Origin: Bacillus sp. Cs-700
Lineage (GTDB): Bacteria > Bacillota > Bacilli > Bacillales > Guptibacillaceae
NCBI RefSeq assembly: GCF_011082085.1
Contig: NZ_CP041063.1
Span: 2,962,001-3,026,000, forward strand
Direction of reading: 5' to 3'
Length of the DNA: 64,000 nt
Position 1 is the first letter of the stretch; every line of letters starts with the position of its first letter. Under the pieces are notes generated by a model that worked only from the letters and a program-made list of their open reading frames with translations, was not told the DNA's origin and did not search any database. Below are positions 46,924-56,002 of this stretch, piece after piece. Made by a program: the position numbers and the translations under genes.

Positions 46924-47748
46924 CTATTTTGTTACGAGCTGATCTTTTAATAGAAACTTTTCAACTACTTTTGCGACACCGTCATTCTCATTCGTATCAG
47001 CGATATAATCGGAAATCTTTTTAATGTCATCTGGCGCATTCCCCATGGCTACGCCAAGTCCTGCAAATTCAATCATTTCTTGGTCATTGTAACTGTCTCC
47101 AACGGCAATAACTTCTTCTCGTTTAATACCGAACTCTTTAATAAGTCTCTCGATGCTTGTGCCTTTCGTGATTCCTTTATCGGTGAATTCGAGAAAATAT
47201 GGCTTGGAACGCATCACGCTGAATTCTTCTCCTAACTCAGCTTGAAGTTTCTTTTCAACTTTCTTGAGATGCTCTGGCTCTCCCACCATGAGAACTTTGA
47301 CGACGGGTTCCGTTACTCCACCCATAAAGGGATCGACGACAGTAATCGGTAAACCTGTCAGTTCAGACTCAATCGTTGTGTAGGGATTTTCTTCTGCAGT
47401 AATAATTTCATCCCCAACGTACGTATGAATGTACACATTTTCTCGTGTACTAATGTCATGGAGTCGTTGAACAGCTTCTACAGATAATGTCTGACTGAAG
47501 AAATCCTTTTTAGAGTGACAGTTAATAATTTTTCCGCCGTTAAAGGATAGAATGTAACTTTCATAGTCTGCGAGGAAAAGTTCGTCAGCATATGAAACCA
47601 TTCCGAACGTTGGTCTTCCAGAGGCAAGCACAACTTTTTTTCCTTCTTGCTGCGCTTGCATAAGAGCTTCTTTATTTCGATTAGAAATCGTTTGATCAGC
47701 ACTAAGCAATGTATCGTCTAAATCTAATACAATCATTTTATAAGTCAT
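46924..47748 (-). CDS. Cof-type HAD phosphatase
   Basis: This is a 274-residue HAD-superfamily hydrolase of the Cof/YidA type. Motif I is VLDLDDTLL, motif II is the serine/threonine in LASGRPT, and motifs III-IV are GDSYNDQEMIEFAGLGVAMGNA with the upstream lysine in TKGTSIE. The C2B cap lies between residues 80 and 190. These enzymes dephosphorylate sugar phosphates or flavin/pyridoxal phosphates; the substrate is not predictable. The ATG at 47748 (MTYKMIVLD) is chosen over an upstream start that adds 12 basic residues. Confidence 0.9.
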   Translation of the reverse strand: MTYKMIVLDLDDTLLSADQTISNRNKEALMQAQQEGKKVVLASGRPTFGMVSYADELFLADYESYILSFNGGKIINCHSKKDFFSQTLSVEAVQRLHDISTRENVYIHTYVGDEIITAEENPYTTIESELTGLPITVVDPFMGGVTEPVVKVLMVGEPEHLKKVEKKLQAELGEEFSVMRSKPYFLEFTDKGITKGTSIERLIKEFGIKREEVIAVGDSYNDQEMIEFAGLGVAMGNAPDDIKKISDYIADTNENDGVAKVVEKFLLKDQLVTK

Positions 47749-47996
47749 AGGTGATTTTCCTCTCTTAGCTAGTTTCCTTACCATTCTACTAGAATTCAGG
47801 TGAAAAGGGGGAAGTGTTGATGAAATGGAAAAAAGTAATGAATTCGGTGTTCAGTTTATCGTGTGGGTGGAAACTCTTTACAATGCAAATCAATTGATTA
47901 ACTTTGGTTAGAGGAGTATCTTTGAACTCATCATTCCGATTGAAAAGCAATGAATTATATTTTGAAACGTTTAAACAAATCAAAGGAGTAGATACA

Positions 47997-49310
47997 ATGG
48001 AAAACTACCAAGAACTTACACTAAAGCAAAAATCATTTTTTCGAAGTGGAAAAACAAAAGATGTAGCCTTTCGAATCGATGCGTTAACAAAATTAAAAGA
48101 GCTCATGTCCTCTCATGAACAAGACATTATTGCCGCTCTTAAAGCAGATTTAAATAAACCTGAAACAGAAACAAAGCGCGCGGAGATTGGTCTTGTTTTA
48201 GGGGAAATTAATTTCATGATTGAGAATTTATCTGCGTGGTCAACACCAAATAAAGTGGAAACACCATCCACTCATGCTGGAGCAACAAGCTTCATTGTTC
48301 CTGAACCGTACGGCTCAGCACTTGTCATTGCACCGTGGAACTATCCTGTACAACTTGCCGTTGCACCGCTAGCTGGAGCGATTGCCGCTGGAAACTGTGC
48401 TGTCTTAAAACCATCAGAATTAACACCTCATACTTCTAATCTTTTAGCTAAGATGATTAATGAGCATTTCCCTGAAGAATACTTGTGCGTTGTTGAAGGG
48501 GAAGTAGAAACAAGCACGGCTCTTCTCAAAGAGAAATTTGATTATATCTTCTTTACTGGTAGTACCGGCGTTGGGAAAATTGTGGCAGGAGCGGCTGCTA
48601 AGCATTTAACACCCGTAACACTTGAGTTAGGTGGAAAGAGTCCTGCTATCGTGCATGAAGATGCTGACCTTGATGAAGCAGCAGCGCGAATTGCCCGCGG
48701 TAAATTTGCGAATGCGGGTCAAACGTGTGTAGCACCTGACTATCTTCTTGTCCATCGAAAGGTAAAAGATCAGTTGATTAGCAAAATGAAAGAACTGATC
48801 ACTAACACTTACGGAGAGAATGTTGCAGAAAACCTTGAATTCCCCCACGTGGTAAGTGAACGTCATTTTGATCGTTTGAATGAATTCTTGAGTAATGGAG
48901 AAGTAGTCGCTGGAGGTAACGCTGACAAATCACGCTTATTCATTGAACCAACAATATTAGATCATATTTCATGGGATGATCCTGTGATGCAAGATGAGAT
49001 CTTTGGGCCTATACTACCTGTTCTCGTCTATGACGAAATGGCAGAAGCGATTGATGCGGTCGTGGAACGTCCGAAGCCACTAGCACTCTATCTTTTCTCT
49101 GATAATGAACAGGTTCAAAATGACGTATTAAGTACCATTTCATTTGGTGGCGGAGCAATTAACGATACGATCAATCACATGACTTCTCACTACCTTCCAT
49201 TTGGCGGGGTAGGGAATAGCGGTATGGGAGCTTATCATGGGAAAGATAGTTTTGATACGTTCTCACACTTCAAGAGCATATTGAAACGCTCAAATAAATT
49301 AAAACAATAG
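47997..49310 (+). CDS. aldehyde dehydrogenase (YwdH-like, class 3)
   Basis: This is a 437-residue NAD(P)-dependent enzyme oxidising aldehydes to acids. The cofactor loop is FFTGSTGVGKIV, the general base is the glutamate in LELGGKSPAIV, and the nucleophile is the cysteine in GQTCVAPDY. The length fits the class 3 (fatty aldehyde) group, shorter than classical ALDH. The ATG at 47997 follows AAAGGAG; an in-frame extension to 47904 lacks a ribosome site. Stand-alone gene. Confidence 0.93.
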   Translation: MENYQELTLKQKSFFRSGKTKDVAFRIDALTKLKELMSSHEQDIIAALKADLNKPETETKRAEIGLVLGEINFMIENLSAWSTPNKVETPSTHAGATSFIVPEPYGSALVIAPWNYPVQLAVAPLAGAIAAGNCAVLKPSELTPHTSNLLAKMINEHFPEEYLCVVEGEVETSTALLKEKFDYIFFTGSTGVGKIVAGAAAKHLTPVTLELGGKSPAIVHEDADLDEAAARIARGKFANAGQTCVAPDYLLVHRKVKDQLISKMKELITNTYGENVAENLEFPHVVSERHFDRLNEFLSNGEVVAGGNADKSRLFIEPTILDHISWDDPVMQDEIFGPILPVLVYDEMAEAIDAVVERPKPLALYLFSDNEQVQNDVLSTISFGGGAINDTINHMTSHYLPFGGVGNSGMGAYHGKDSFDTFSHFKSILKRSNKLKQ

Positions 49311-49419
49311 CATATTCTCATGCTTTATGACGCTTCATAAAGGGTATATGACGAAAGTAGACAACATTGAAACTGAAGTTTAGTTTAATAGGAAAATCTA
49401 CGTAGAAAGGATGTCTAGA

Positions 49420-50070
49420 ATGAAAGTACTAATAGTTGGAGCAAACGGTCAGATTGGAAAGCATTTAACTTCCTTTATTAAAGAGCATAACGATCTAGAA
49501 GCGAAAGTAATGATTCGTAAGGAAGAGCAGGCTTCTTACTTTAAGGATTTAGGCGCAGAAACTGCTGTGGTTGATTTAGAGGAAGATATTAACGCGATCG
49601 CGAAAGCGGCTGAAGGCGTGGATGCGATTGTCTTTACAGCAGGGTCTGGTCCAAATACCGGTGCAGATAAAACCATGCTAGTTGATTTAGATGGTGCTGT
49701 AAAAACAATTGAAGCAGCGAAAGTAGCTGGCGTAAAACGGTTTGTTATGATTAGTTCTTATGACACAACGCGAGAAGCGATTCAGTCTGCTCCATCTTCA
49801 TTTTCACCTTATGTTGCAGCGAAGCACTATGCAGATGAATGGTTGAGAGGAACGGATTTAGATTATACAATTATCCATCCTGGTGCCTTAACGAATGATC
49901 AGGGAATCGGTAAGGTCAACGCTGCTACTAGAGTTGAAAGAAATGAAATCCCTCGAGAAGATGTGGCAAGTGTTATTGTAGCGACGCTCGAAAATGATGC
50001 GACAATTGGCAAGGAATTTCAAGTCGTGACAGGAACGGAGTCAATTAAAGAAAGCATCCATTCACTTTAA
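49420..50070 (+). CDS. NAD(P)-binding sugar-epimerase-like protein (YhfK type)
   Basis: This is a 216-residue atypical SDR. KVLIVGANGQIGKHL is the dinucleotide loop; FVMISSYDTTRE and YVAAKHYADEWLRGTDLDYT supply the Ser/Tyr/Lys-like region (YVAAKHYAD), and IIHPGALT follows. It is close in form to B. subtilis YhfK and other NmrA/flavin-reductase-like proteins of unknown substrate. The ATG at 49420 is nine bases after AGAAAGG; the ATG at 49411 abuts the Shine-Dalgarno. Confidence 0.88.
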   Translation: MKVLIVGANGQIGKHLTSFIKEHNDLEAKVMIRKEEQASYFKDLGAETAVVDLEEDINAIAKAAEGVDAIVFTAGSGPNTGADKTMLVDLDGAVKTIEAAKVAGVKRFVMISSYDTTREAIQSAPSSFSPYVAAKHYADEWLRGTDLDYTIIHPGALTNDQGIGKVNAATRVERNEIPREDVASVIVATLENDATIGKEFQVVTGTESIKESIHSL

Positions 50071-50107
50071 TTGAAACTCGAAATTTTATAAGAGAGGTTG
50101 CATCAAA

Positions 50108-50144
50108 CAAAGCCCCTTGTTCACACGCAAGGGGCTTTGTTTTG
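50108..50144 (+). terminator. terminator after the YhfK-like gene
   Basis: ACAAAGCCCCTTG/CAAGGGGCTTTGT with a TTCACACG loop is followed by TTTG. Confidence 0.9.
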
Positions 50145-50160
50145 ATCTTTTTATTAAAGT

Positions 50161-50199
50161 AAAAATTAAAAACCATCAGGGAATCTCCCCGATGGTTTT
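50161..50199 (-). terminator. terminator after the YjcZ-like gene
   Basis: On the minus strand AAAACCATCGGGGA pairs with TCCCTGATGGTTTT (one wobble) and runs into TTAATTTTT. Confidence 0.85.
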
Positions 50200-50208
50200 G
50201 ATGAAGTA

Positions 50209-50376
50209 TTAGCAGTCTTTTCCATTAAGGAAAGCAGCGCCAACGATGATAAGAAGAATGAACAATACAACGATTAGAGCAAAGCCATTCCCGTAACGAG
50301 CGCCACCAACTTGGTTTCCGCAACCGCCGTATCCAGCGCCACCAACTTGGTTTCCACATCCGTAACCATAACTCAT
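50209..50376 (-). CDS. YjcZ-family sporulation protein
   Basis: This is a 55-residue protein: a glycine-rich N-terminal part with a tandem 12-residue repeat ([12 protein letters not shown], then [12 protein letters not shown]) followed by [19 protein letters not shown] and a short NGKDC tail. The glycine-rich head plus the I/V/L-rich anchor is the YjcZ/YczN pattern of small sporulation proteins. The ATG at 50376 follows AAAGGAG. The exact role is unknown; expression in the mother cell or forespore is inferred from the family. Confidence 0.85.
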   Translation of the reverse strand: MSYGYGCGNQVGGAGYGGCGNQVGGARYGNGFALIVVLFILLIIVGAAFLNGKDC

Positions 50377-50531
50377 GAAATCATCTCCTTTCATAGGTTC
50401 TTCTTTAGTGTATGAAGGAGAAGGGGATGGTGCTTAGGTGTTGGACTAGTTTAAAAAAAGTTAGGTGCGCTGCTGGCATCTTCTAGGACTTAAAGAAAAA
50501 TCCTGCTTGAGAAAACTTAGTTTTGTTCGCT

Positions 50532-51281
50532 CTATTTAAATGAAGCGTATCCTTCATCAGCCATGACGACACTGCCGTTTATCGCACTAGCTTCTTCTAA
50601 TGAAAGAAGGTAAACCGCGTCGGCTAGCTGTTCGGGATCTGTGAGTTTATTGCCGATAACTTTTGCTTTCATGCCGTCGATTAAGCCTTTATCACGATAT
50701 CCTTGAACGATTGGCGTATCGACAACGCCAGGTGCGACACCAACGACGCGGATGCCGTATGGTGCTAAATCAAGCGCAGCTGATTTCGTCATCATATTGA
50801 CCGCCCCTTTTGTTGCATGGTAAGCGAAAGTGGCTGGCGAAGCGAGAACACCAAAAACAGATGTTGTATTGATGATGACGCCTTTCACATTTAAAGCCTT
50901 CATCTTTTTAGCGGCAGCCATAATTCCATACGCGACGCCGTGCTGGTTAATGTCGATTACTTTATGATAATCTTCTAAATCAAATTCCGGAAGAGGGGTA
51001 GGACGTCCAATTCCCGCGTTATTAAACATCACGTCGATCGTCCCGAATTGCTCAACAGTTTTTTCGATAAGCGCTTCCACATCTTCATAACGCGAAACGT
51101 CTGTCTTCACAAAGAGTGCAGCTCCACCTTCTGCTTCAATTAATTCAACGGTTTCAGTACCTTTCTTTTCATCAAAATCAGCAACAACGACTTGATCACC
51201 TTTTCGTGCGAACTTTAAACATGTTTGTCTCCCAATTCCACTTGCTCCACCTGTAATTACTACTACTCTATTTGCAGTCAT
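50532..51281 (-). CDS. short-chain dehydrogenase/reductase
   Basis: This is a 249-residue classical SDR. VVVITGGASGIGRQT is the cofactor loop, FNNAGIG the structural motif, and the serine in NTTSVFG plus YHATK form the catalytic Ser-Tyr-Lys. An aspartate at the end of strand 2 (VVVADFDEKK) predicts NAD(H) rather than NADP(H). The substrate is unknown. It is divergent from the LysR gene 115 bases away, which probably controls it. Confidence 0.92.
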   Translation of the reverse strand: MTANRVVVITGGASGIGRQTCLKFARKGDQVVVADFDEKKGTETVELIEAEGGAALFVKTDVSRYEDVEALIEKTVEQFGTIDVMFNNAGIGRPTPLPEFDLEDYHKVIDINQHGVAYGIMAAAKKMKALNVKGVIINTTSVFGVLASPATFAYHATKGAVNMMTKSAALDLAPYGIRVVGVAPGVVDTPIVQGYRDKGLIDGMKAKVIGNKLTDPEQLADAVYLLSLEEASAINGSVVMADEGYASFK

Positions 51282-51396
51282 ATCTAAGTGCCCCTTTTTA
51301 AAAGTATTTCACGGCTTTAGTTTATCATCGTTCATATTTATTAAATATTTAAATATCGTTATACTTAATTAAGCATTGCTTAAGGAAGTGTGTAGA

Positions 51397-52287
51397 ATGA
51401 ATATCGAACAAATGGCGTATATCGTTACAGTGGCAAACACGGGATCACTATCGAAGGCTGCGGAAGAACTACACATCAGCTTATCGGCTATCAGCCAATC
51501 AATAAGTAAGTTAGAGAACGAAATAGGTTTGAAAATATTTGTGCGTAATCGAGCAGGCGCGGCTCTTACTTCCCAAGGTGAGCAAATTGTATCGAAGGCA
51601 AGAGAAGTCATAACAAAGATGGAAGAAGTAAGAGAAGAAGTAAACCGTCAACTAGATATGTTGAGCGGTGAATTAAAAATCGCTACGATTCCAGGACCGA
51701 TTCATTTGTTAGTTGACGTTGTTTCACGTTTTAAAAGAGCGTATCCCAATGTGAAACTAGAGATCTATGAGAATGGACCGGTAAAAATAATTGAAGAACT
51801 GTATCAAAAGCAGTTGGATTTAGGGCTTATTTTAATATCGGAGCGGCTTATTCAAAAACATAACATGCTTTCTTTTGAAAAAGTAAGGGATGGAAAAATG
51901 GTCGTTGGGGTAAGAAAGGAATCACCTCTAGCTAGCAAAAAGACGATTAAACCAGAGGATCTTATTCATGAAACGCTCGTTCTTTACGATGATGCTTATA
52001 TCGAACAATTTGTGGAAGAAACGTTATCGCAATTTGGTTCGCCTGATATTTTGTTTACGACAAACAATACAGATGCAATAAAAAATGCTGTTAAGAGAGG
52101 GATTGCAGTAACCCTCGGAATTGACTATTCGTTTGGGAACAGGCATATAAGAGAGCGTGATATTGTTATGGTAGAGATTGAGGAAGAGGAGCAAGAAAAT
52201 GTGTTCCTTGCTCTTGGGCGTCATCGTGAAGGACAAGCGAATCGCGTTAGGGGAGAGTTTGTATCGAGTATAAAGAAGTATTTTTAA
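51397..52287 (+). CDS. LysR-family transcriptional regulator
   Basis: This is a 296-residue LysR-type protein. The N-terminal winged helix-turn-helix is MNIEQMAYIVTVANTGSLSK and AAEELHISLSAISQSISKLE; the rest is the two-lobed effector domain. The ATG at 51397 lies seven bases after AAGGAAGTG. It is divergent from the SDR gene, the usual LysR arrangement, so it likely activates that gene and represses itself. The effector is unknown. Confidence 0.92.
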   Translation: MNIEQMAYIVTVANTGSLSKAAEELHISLSAISQSISKLENEIGLKIFVRNRAGAALTSQGEQIVSKAREVITKMEEVREEVNRQLDMLSGELKIATIPGPIHLLVDVVSRFKRAYPNVKLEIYENGPVKIIEELYQKQLDLGLILISERLIQKHNMLSFEKVRDGKMVVGVRKESPLASKKTIKPEDLIHETLVLYDDAYIEQFVEETLSQFGSPDILFTTNNTDAIKNAVKRGIAVTLGIDYSFGNRHIRERDIVMVEIEEEEQENVFLALGRHREGQANRVRGEFVSSIKKYF

Positions 52288-52290
52288 CAA

Positions 52291-52323
52291 AAAGGCCGGT
52301 TCATTACTTGAACCAGCCCTTTT
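52291..52323. terminator. terminator between lysR and desR
   Basis: GGTTCA-TTAC-TTGAACC extended by GGCC/AGCC and followed by CTTTTC. It overlaps the last codons of desR on the other strand. Confidence 0.65.
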
Positions 52324-52903
52324 CTTTAAAACGTGAGATCGCTTCGATTCGGTTTGTGACTTCTAATTTATCGAGAATGACTGAAATGTAATTACGAACA
52401 GTACCTGGCGTAATATAAAGTTCACTTGAGATATCTTTCGTGTTTTTACCATCAGCCATCAGCTGGATTACCTGTTTTTCGCGTTCGGTTAGTGGGTTTT
52501 CATTCCCAAAAGCGAGATCGACTAGCTCCGGAGCAAAAATTCGCTGACCTTCCATGATTTTACGAATCGAGCTAGCTAATTCATCACTCGGACTATCTTT
52601 TAACAAATACCCACTAACACCAGCTTTACGTGCTCTCTCAAAATAACCGGCGCGTGCAAAAGTGGTAAGAATAATGATTTTGCACGATACACTACTTAAT
52701 ACTTCCGCAGCATCCAGTCCGCTTTTCAATGGCATTTCAATGTCCATAATACATATATCGGGCTTTAATTCTTTCACTAAAGAGATCGCTTCTTCACCAT
52801 TTGTTGCCTGGCCGACGACTTCCATTCCTTCTTCTAGATCGAGTAGAGAGCCAAGCGCTCCAAGGAGCATACGTTGGTCTTCTGCAAGTACGATGCGTAT
52901 CAC
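52304..52903 (-). CDS. desR: cold-response regulator DesR
   Basis: This is a 199-residue NarL-type response regulator. The phospho-acceptor is Asp54 (CIMDIEMP), with acidic AEDQ near the N-terminus and KDSP for the conserved lysine. The LuxR-type HTH is NPLTEREKQVIQLMADGKNT through GTVRNYISVILDKLEV. Sequence and context match B. subtilis DesR, which activates des when DesK phosphorylates it in the cold. It overlaps desK by four bases. Confidence 0.95.
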   Translation of the reverse strand: MIRIVLAEDQRMLLGALGSLLDLEEGMEVVGQATNGEEAISLVKELKPDICIMDIEMPLKSGLDAAEVLSSVSCKIIILTTFARAGYFERARKAGVSGYLLKDSPSDELASSIRKIMEGQRIFAPELVDLAFGNENPLTEREKQVIQLMADGKNTKDISSELYITPGTVRNYISVILDKLEVTNRIEAISRFKEKGWFK

Positions 52904-54036
52904 ACCGATCCCTCCTGTTCATTTTGTTGAATCACATTTGGTACTCGAATGTTTAAGGTTGTTCCTTGTGAAGAGTGAATTTCAAGAGTTCCGTTTACGA
53001 ACTCTAATCGTTCTCTCATCCCCTGAAGTCCGTGCCCTTGAAATGACGTCGTTCCTTCGGGGATGCCAATACCATTATCCTCAACTTGGATCAGGACTTC
53101 GGTTTGGGATTGCTTCACGAGAACCCTGCACCACGAAGCTTGGCTATGTTTGACGATATTTGTTACGGCTTCTTTCAGACACATACTTAAAACATTTTCG
53201 GCAAGCAATGGCGTGTTTTCGAGCTGTGGATTCCCTTCAAGACGAAACTCCATTTCCGCCGCTTGTAGGATTTGTTGTACACGAATCAATTCATCCTCTA
53301 ACCTGGCTCCGCGCATATTTGAAACCATTTCGCGAACTTCTTTCAATGCGGTTCTTGCAGTCTGTCTTATGTCATGAATTTCATTAATGGCTGCATCAGG
53401 TTTTACTGGGATTAATTTTCGAGCTAAATCGCTTTTCAAACCGATCATCGAAAGCTTTTGACCAAGTGTATCATGTAAATCACGTGCGATTCGTTCTCTT
53501 TCTTCAATCACCATTAATTGTGAAATCTTCTCATTGGCGCTTTGTAATTGTTGTTCGAGGCGGTGCTGCTTATTACGGTACCGAATTGTGAATGGGAGGA
53601 GAGCAACCCCTAGCACACAGATGAAGATAAACGGAAGCTGTGGAAGCAAGGTATCATCATGTGTAAAGAAAATAATGACTGTTGCCGCAATGGTTGTTGT
53701 TAAATGAACAATATACAGTGAGAGAAAACCAGCTTTATTCTCAATGCTACCAATGAAAAACGCTAAAAATAGAGCGAAGTACACGTACCCAAATAAGATT
53801 GTCATTACGATGCTAATTGCCATTTCAATACTGATCCATAAATAGACCAATTTACTATTGGAGATGAAAGAGAGACGATAGGATAAGAAAAATAAAAGGA
53901 TGACAAAAATGCCAATTGTAATTTCAATAACCGATGATGATCTGAAAATAAAAAAGAAGGGAAGCAAACAAAAAATAATCCAAACATAAGAACTGATCCC
54001 GGTGTTCTTAGGAATGATGTGATACCAGCTTTGCAT
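52900..54036 (-). CDS. desK: membrane thermosensor histidine kinase DesK
   Basis: This is a 378-residue kinase with about five membrane segments in the first 150 residues, a two-helix coiled coil, and the phosphorylated His188 in RIARDLHDTLGQKLS, at exactly the same residue number as in B. subtilis DesK. The HATPase_c domain includes EAVTNIVKHS and VEDNGIGIPEG. It senses membrane thickness and order. The ATG at 54036 follows AAAGGAGA; an upstream extension of 14 residues lacks a site. Confidence 0.95.
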   Translation of the reverse strand: MQSWYHIIPKNTGISSYVWIIFCLLPFFFIFRSSSVIEITIGIFVILLFFLSYRLSFISNSKLVYLWISIEMAISIVMTILFGYVYFALFLAFFIGSIENKAGFLSLYIVHLTTTIAATVIIFFTHDDTLLPQLPFIFICVLGVALLPFTIRYRNKQHRLEQQLQSANEKISQLMVIEERERIARDLHDTLGQKLSMIGLKSDLARKLIPVKPDAAINEIHDIRQTARTALKEVREMVSNMRGARLEDELIRVQQILQAAEMEFRLEGNPQLENTPLLAENVLSMCLKEAVTNIVKHSQASWCRVLVKQSQTEVLIQVEDNGIGIPEGTTSFQGHGLQGMRERLEFVNGTLEIHSSQGTTLNIRVPNVIQQNEQEGSV

Positions 54037-54130
54037 GGGGATCTCCTTTCGCGATACTATGGTTACAGGATATACCATCTGTAGGCGGATGTCACTTATC
54101 TACCATTAGTATAATCGCTTTAAAGATATT

Positions 54131-54160
54131 AAAAAACCCATTCAAGCTGAATGGGTTTTT
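54131..54160 (-). terminator. terminator between des and desK
   Basis: The perfect 13-bp stem AAAAACCCATTCA/TGAATGGGTTTTT with an AGC loop. It lies at the end of des, so desKR must rely on read-through or their own promoter. Confidence 0.88.
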
Positions 54161-54168
54161 CAGTAATG

Positions 54169-55227
54169 TTATTTTTCCTGGAAGCTTGGTCTTTTGGGAT
54201 TCATTATCGCAAGTTTGCCAGGGTTTTTAAGAAGTGGTTTTACTTCTTTAAAGGTAACAAACGTTTTGTTTTTTGTATCATAGAGACGGAATCGAATTGA
54301 TTCAAAACTTGATAACAACGTAATTGTCGTCGCCTTATGCAATGGAGGCGTTGATTCATGCGCTTTCTCAAGATGATAGTTAGGTACTCTTGGACTTAAG
54401 TGGTGTACATGGTGATACCCGATGCTCCCGGATACCCATTGAAGGATTTTTGGAAGCTTATAATAAGAACTACCATCAACCGCAGCTTTTACAAAATCCC
54501 ATTCTGTTTCATCTTCATAATAAGAGTCCTCAAATTGGTGCTGTACGTAGAACAACCAAATTCCAAGTGAGCCTGCTACGTAAAGGATTGGTAGCTGAAT
54601 CATTAGAAACGCTTCCCATCCAATCGCGAGAATCAAAAGAGAATAAATCGCTACAATGGATGCGTTTGTAATATATGTGCTCATACGTTCTTTACGTTTC
54701 GCATCTTTACGGTTGAAACGATTAGCGATAAGGAACAAGTAAACTGGACCAAGACCAAACATCACAATCGGGTTACGGTAGAGACGATAAGCAAGTCTAC
54801 CCCAAAATGAAGCTTGGGCATACTCTTCAACCGTCATCACCCAGATGTCACCTGTTCCGCGCTTATCTAAGTTACCGCTCGTTGCATGGTGGATATTATG
54901 CTCACGTTTCCATTTTTCAAAAGGAAAGAGTGTGATGATGCCAGAGATTGTCCCAACAATCCGGTTTGCTTTTTGACTTTTAAAGAAGGAACCGTGGGTG
55001 CAATCGTGAAAAATGATGAAAATTCGAACAACAAATCCTCCTGCAATCATCGCAAGTGGAACGGCTAGCCAGGCAGAAACGCTTAAGCTCTGGTAAGCGA
55101 GAAACCATAGCAATAAGAATGGAAGAAGGGTGTTCAATAGCTGTCGTACCCCTACGACCGTGTCGGGCTTTGCGAAAGTTGATACACTTTTTTTCAATTC
55201 TTTTTGTTTTTGTTTTTGTTCATTCAT
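54169..55227 (-). CDS. des: acyl-lipid fatty acid desaturase Des
   Basis: This is a 352-residue integral membrane diiron desaturase. Its three histidine boxes are HDCTH (near 85), HNIHH (near 121) and HHVHH (near 285). It introduces a double bond (delta-5 in B. subtilis) into acyl chains of membrane lipids to keep fluidity in the cold. Four or more membrane segments are visible. It is directly upstream of desK-desR, its regulators, as in B. subtilis. Confidence 0.94.
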   Translation of the reverse strand: MNEQKQKQKELKKSVSTFAKPDTVVGVRQLLNTLLPFLLLWFLAYQSLSVSAWLAVPLAMIAGGFVVRIFIIFHDCTHGSFFKSQKANRIVGTISGIITLFPFEKWKREHNIHHATSGNLDKRGTGDIWVMTVEEYAQASFWGRLAYRLYRNPIVMFGLGPVYLFLIANRFNRKDAKRKERMSTYITNASIVAIYSLLILAIGWEAFLMIQLPILYVAGSLGIWLFYVQHQFEDSYYEDETEWDFVKAAVDGSSYYKLPKILQWVSGSIGYHHVHHLSPRVPNYHLEKAHESTPPLHKATTITLLSSFESIRFRLYDTKNKTFVTFKEVKPLLKNPGKLAIMNPKRPSFQEK

Positions 55228-55272
55228 ATGGTTACCCCTTTGTTAGGCAAAGTTTAAATAACGTTAACCTTA

Positions 55273-55301
55273 ATAATAGAGGATGGAGTGTCATCGTGTA
55301 A
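55273..55301 (-). promoter_or_regulatory. des promoter
   Basis: On the minus strand TTACAC (55301-55296) and TATTAT (55278-55273) are 17 bases apart, placing the start near 55266. Confidence 0.7.
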
Positions 55302-55322
55302 GACACAAACGTCAGGACATAA

Positions 55323-55340
55323 CCATGATAAACGTCATGG
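55323..55340. promoter_or_regulatory. candidate DesR binding site
   Basis: CCATGA-TAAACG-TCATGG is a perfect 6+6 inverted repeat, centred about 65 bases upstream of the predicted des start, where DesR binds in B. subtilis. Related half-sites ACGTCA (55309-55314 and 55332-55337) lie on the promoter side. Confidence 0.6.
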
Positions 55341-55397
55341 GTTTGTTGGGGATATTAGGAAAAAGTGGGGTGGAACGATCATTAAGGGATAAAAAAT

Positions 55398-55430
55398 GCC
55401 TGAAAACCCCCTTACGTAGGGTTTTCAGGC
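55398..55430 (-). terminator. hxlAB terminator
   Basis: GCCTGAAAACCC/GGGTTTTCAGGC (55398-55409 with 55419-55430) runs into ATTTTTTAT on the minus strand, 11 bases after hxlB. Confidence 0.88.
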
Positions 55431-55440
55431 TAGGTAAAAA

Positions 55441-55995
55441 CTATTCTAAATTCGCATGTTTCCCATACATCTTATTCGTATCTAAACCTTTTTTCTCCAT
55501 GAATCGTAAAATAATCGCATCATAGAAAAGCAAAAGGGTTTGTTCGAATAACGATCCCATTGGTTGGATTGTTTCGTAGTCACCAGACTGATCTTTGGGA
55601 GAGCCTGGTAGTGTTACGATATTATCTGCTAATTCACCAATTGTAGAGTTGGGGTTAATTGTAACAGCCGCAATTTTTCCACCAATGTTCTTAGCTTTCT
55701 TCGCAATAGAGACGAGCTGCTTCGTTTCACCAGAACCAGATCCAATGATGATTAGATCACCTTCTTCAAAGGTTGGTGTGACTGTTTCGCCAACAACGTA
55801 AGCATCGATGCCCATATGCATCATGCGCATGGCAAAGGACTTTGCCATGAAGCCAGAGCGACCACCGCCAGCAACGAATACTTTCTTGGCTTCTAGTATT
55901 TCATTTGCGAGCTGTTCAGCTTCTTCGTCAGCAATGAGATCTACTGAACGATTTAGCTCATCAATAATTTCAGCTAAATAGTGAGTAGTCTGCAT
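55441..55995 (-). CDS. hxlB: 6-phospho-3-hexuloisomerase HxlB
   Basis: This is a 184-residue SIS-domain isomerase converting 3-hexulose 6-phosphate to fructose 6-phosphate in the ribulose monophosphate route of formaldehyde fixation. FVAGGGRSGFMAKSFAMRMM, GSGSGETKQL and the C-terminal DAIILRFMEKKGLD are typical. The ATG at 55995 (MQTTHYLAEI) is nine bases after AAAGGAT; longer in-frame starts overlap hxlA. It is the second gene of hxlAB. Confidence 0.96.
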   Translation of the reverse strand: MQTTHYLAEIIDELNRSVDLIADEEAEQLANEILEAKKVFVAGGGRSGFMAKSFAMRMMHMGIDAYVVGETVTPTFEEGDLIIIGSGSGETKQLVSIAKKAKNIGGKIAAVTINPNSTIGELADNIVTLPGSPKDQSGDYETIQPMGSLFEQTLLLFYDAIILRFMEKKGLDTNKMYGKHANLE

Positions 55996-56002
55996 AGTAG
56001 TA

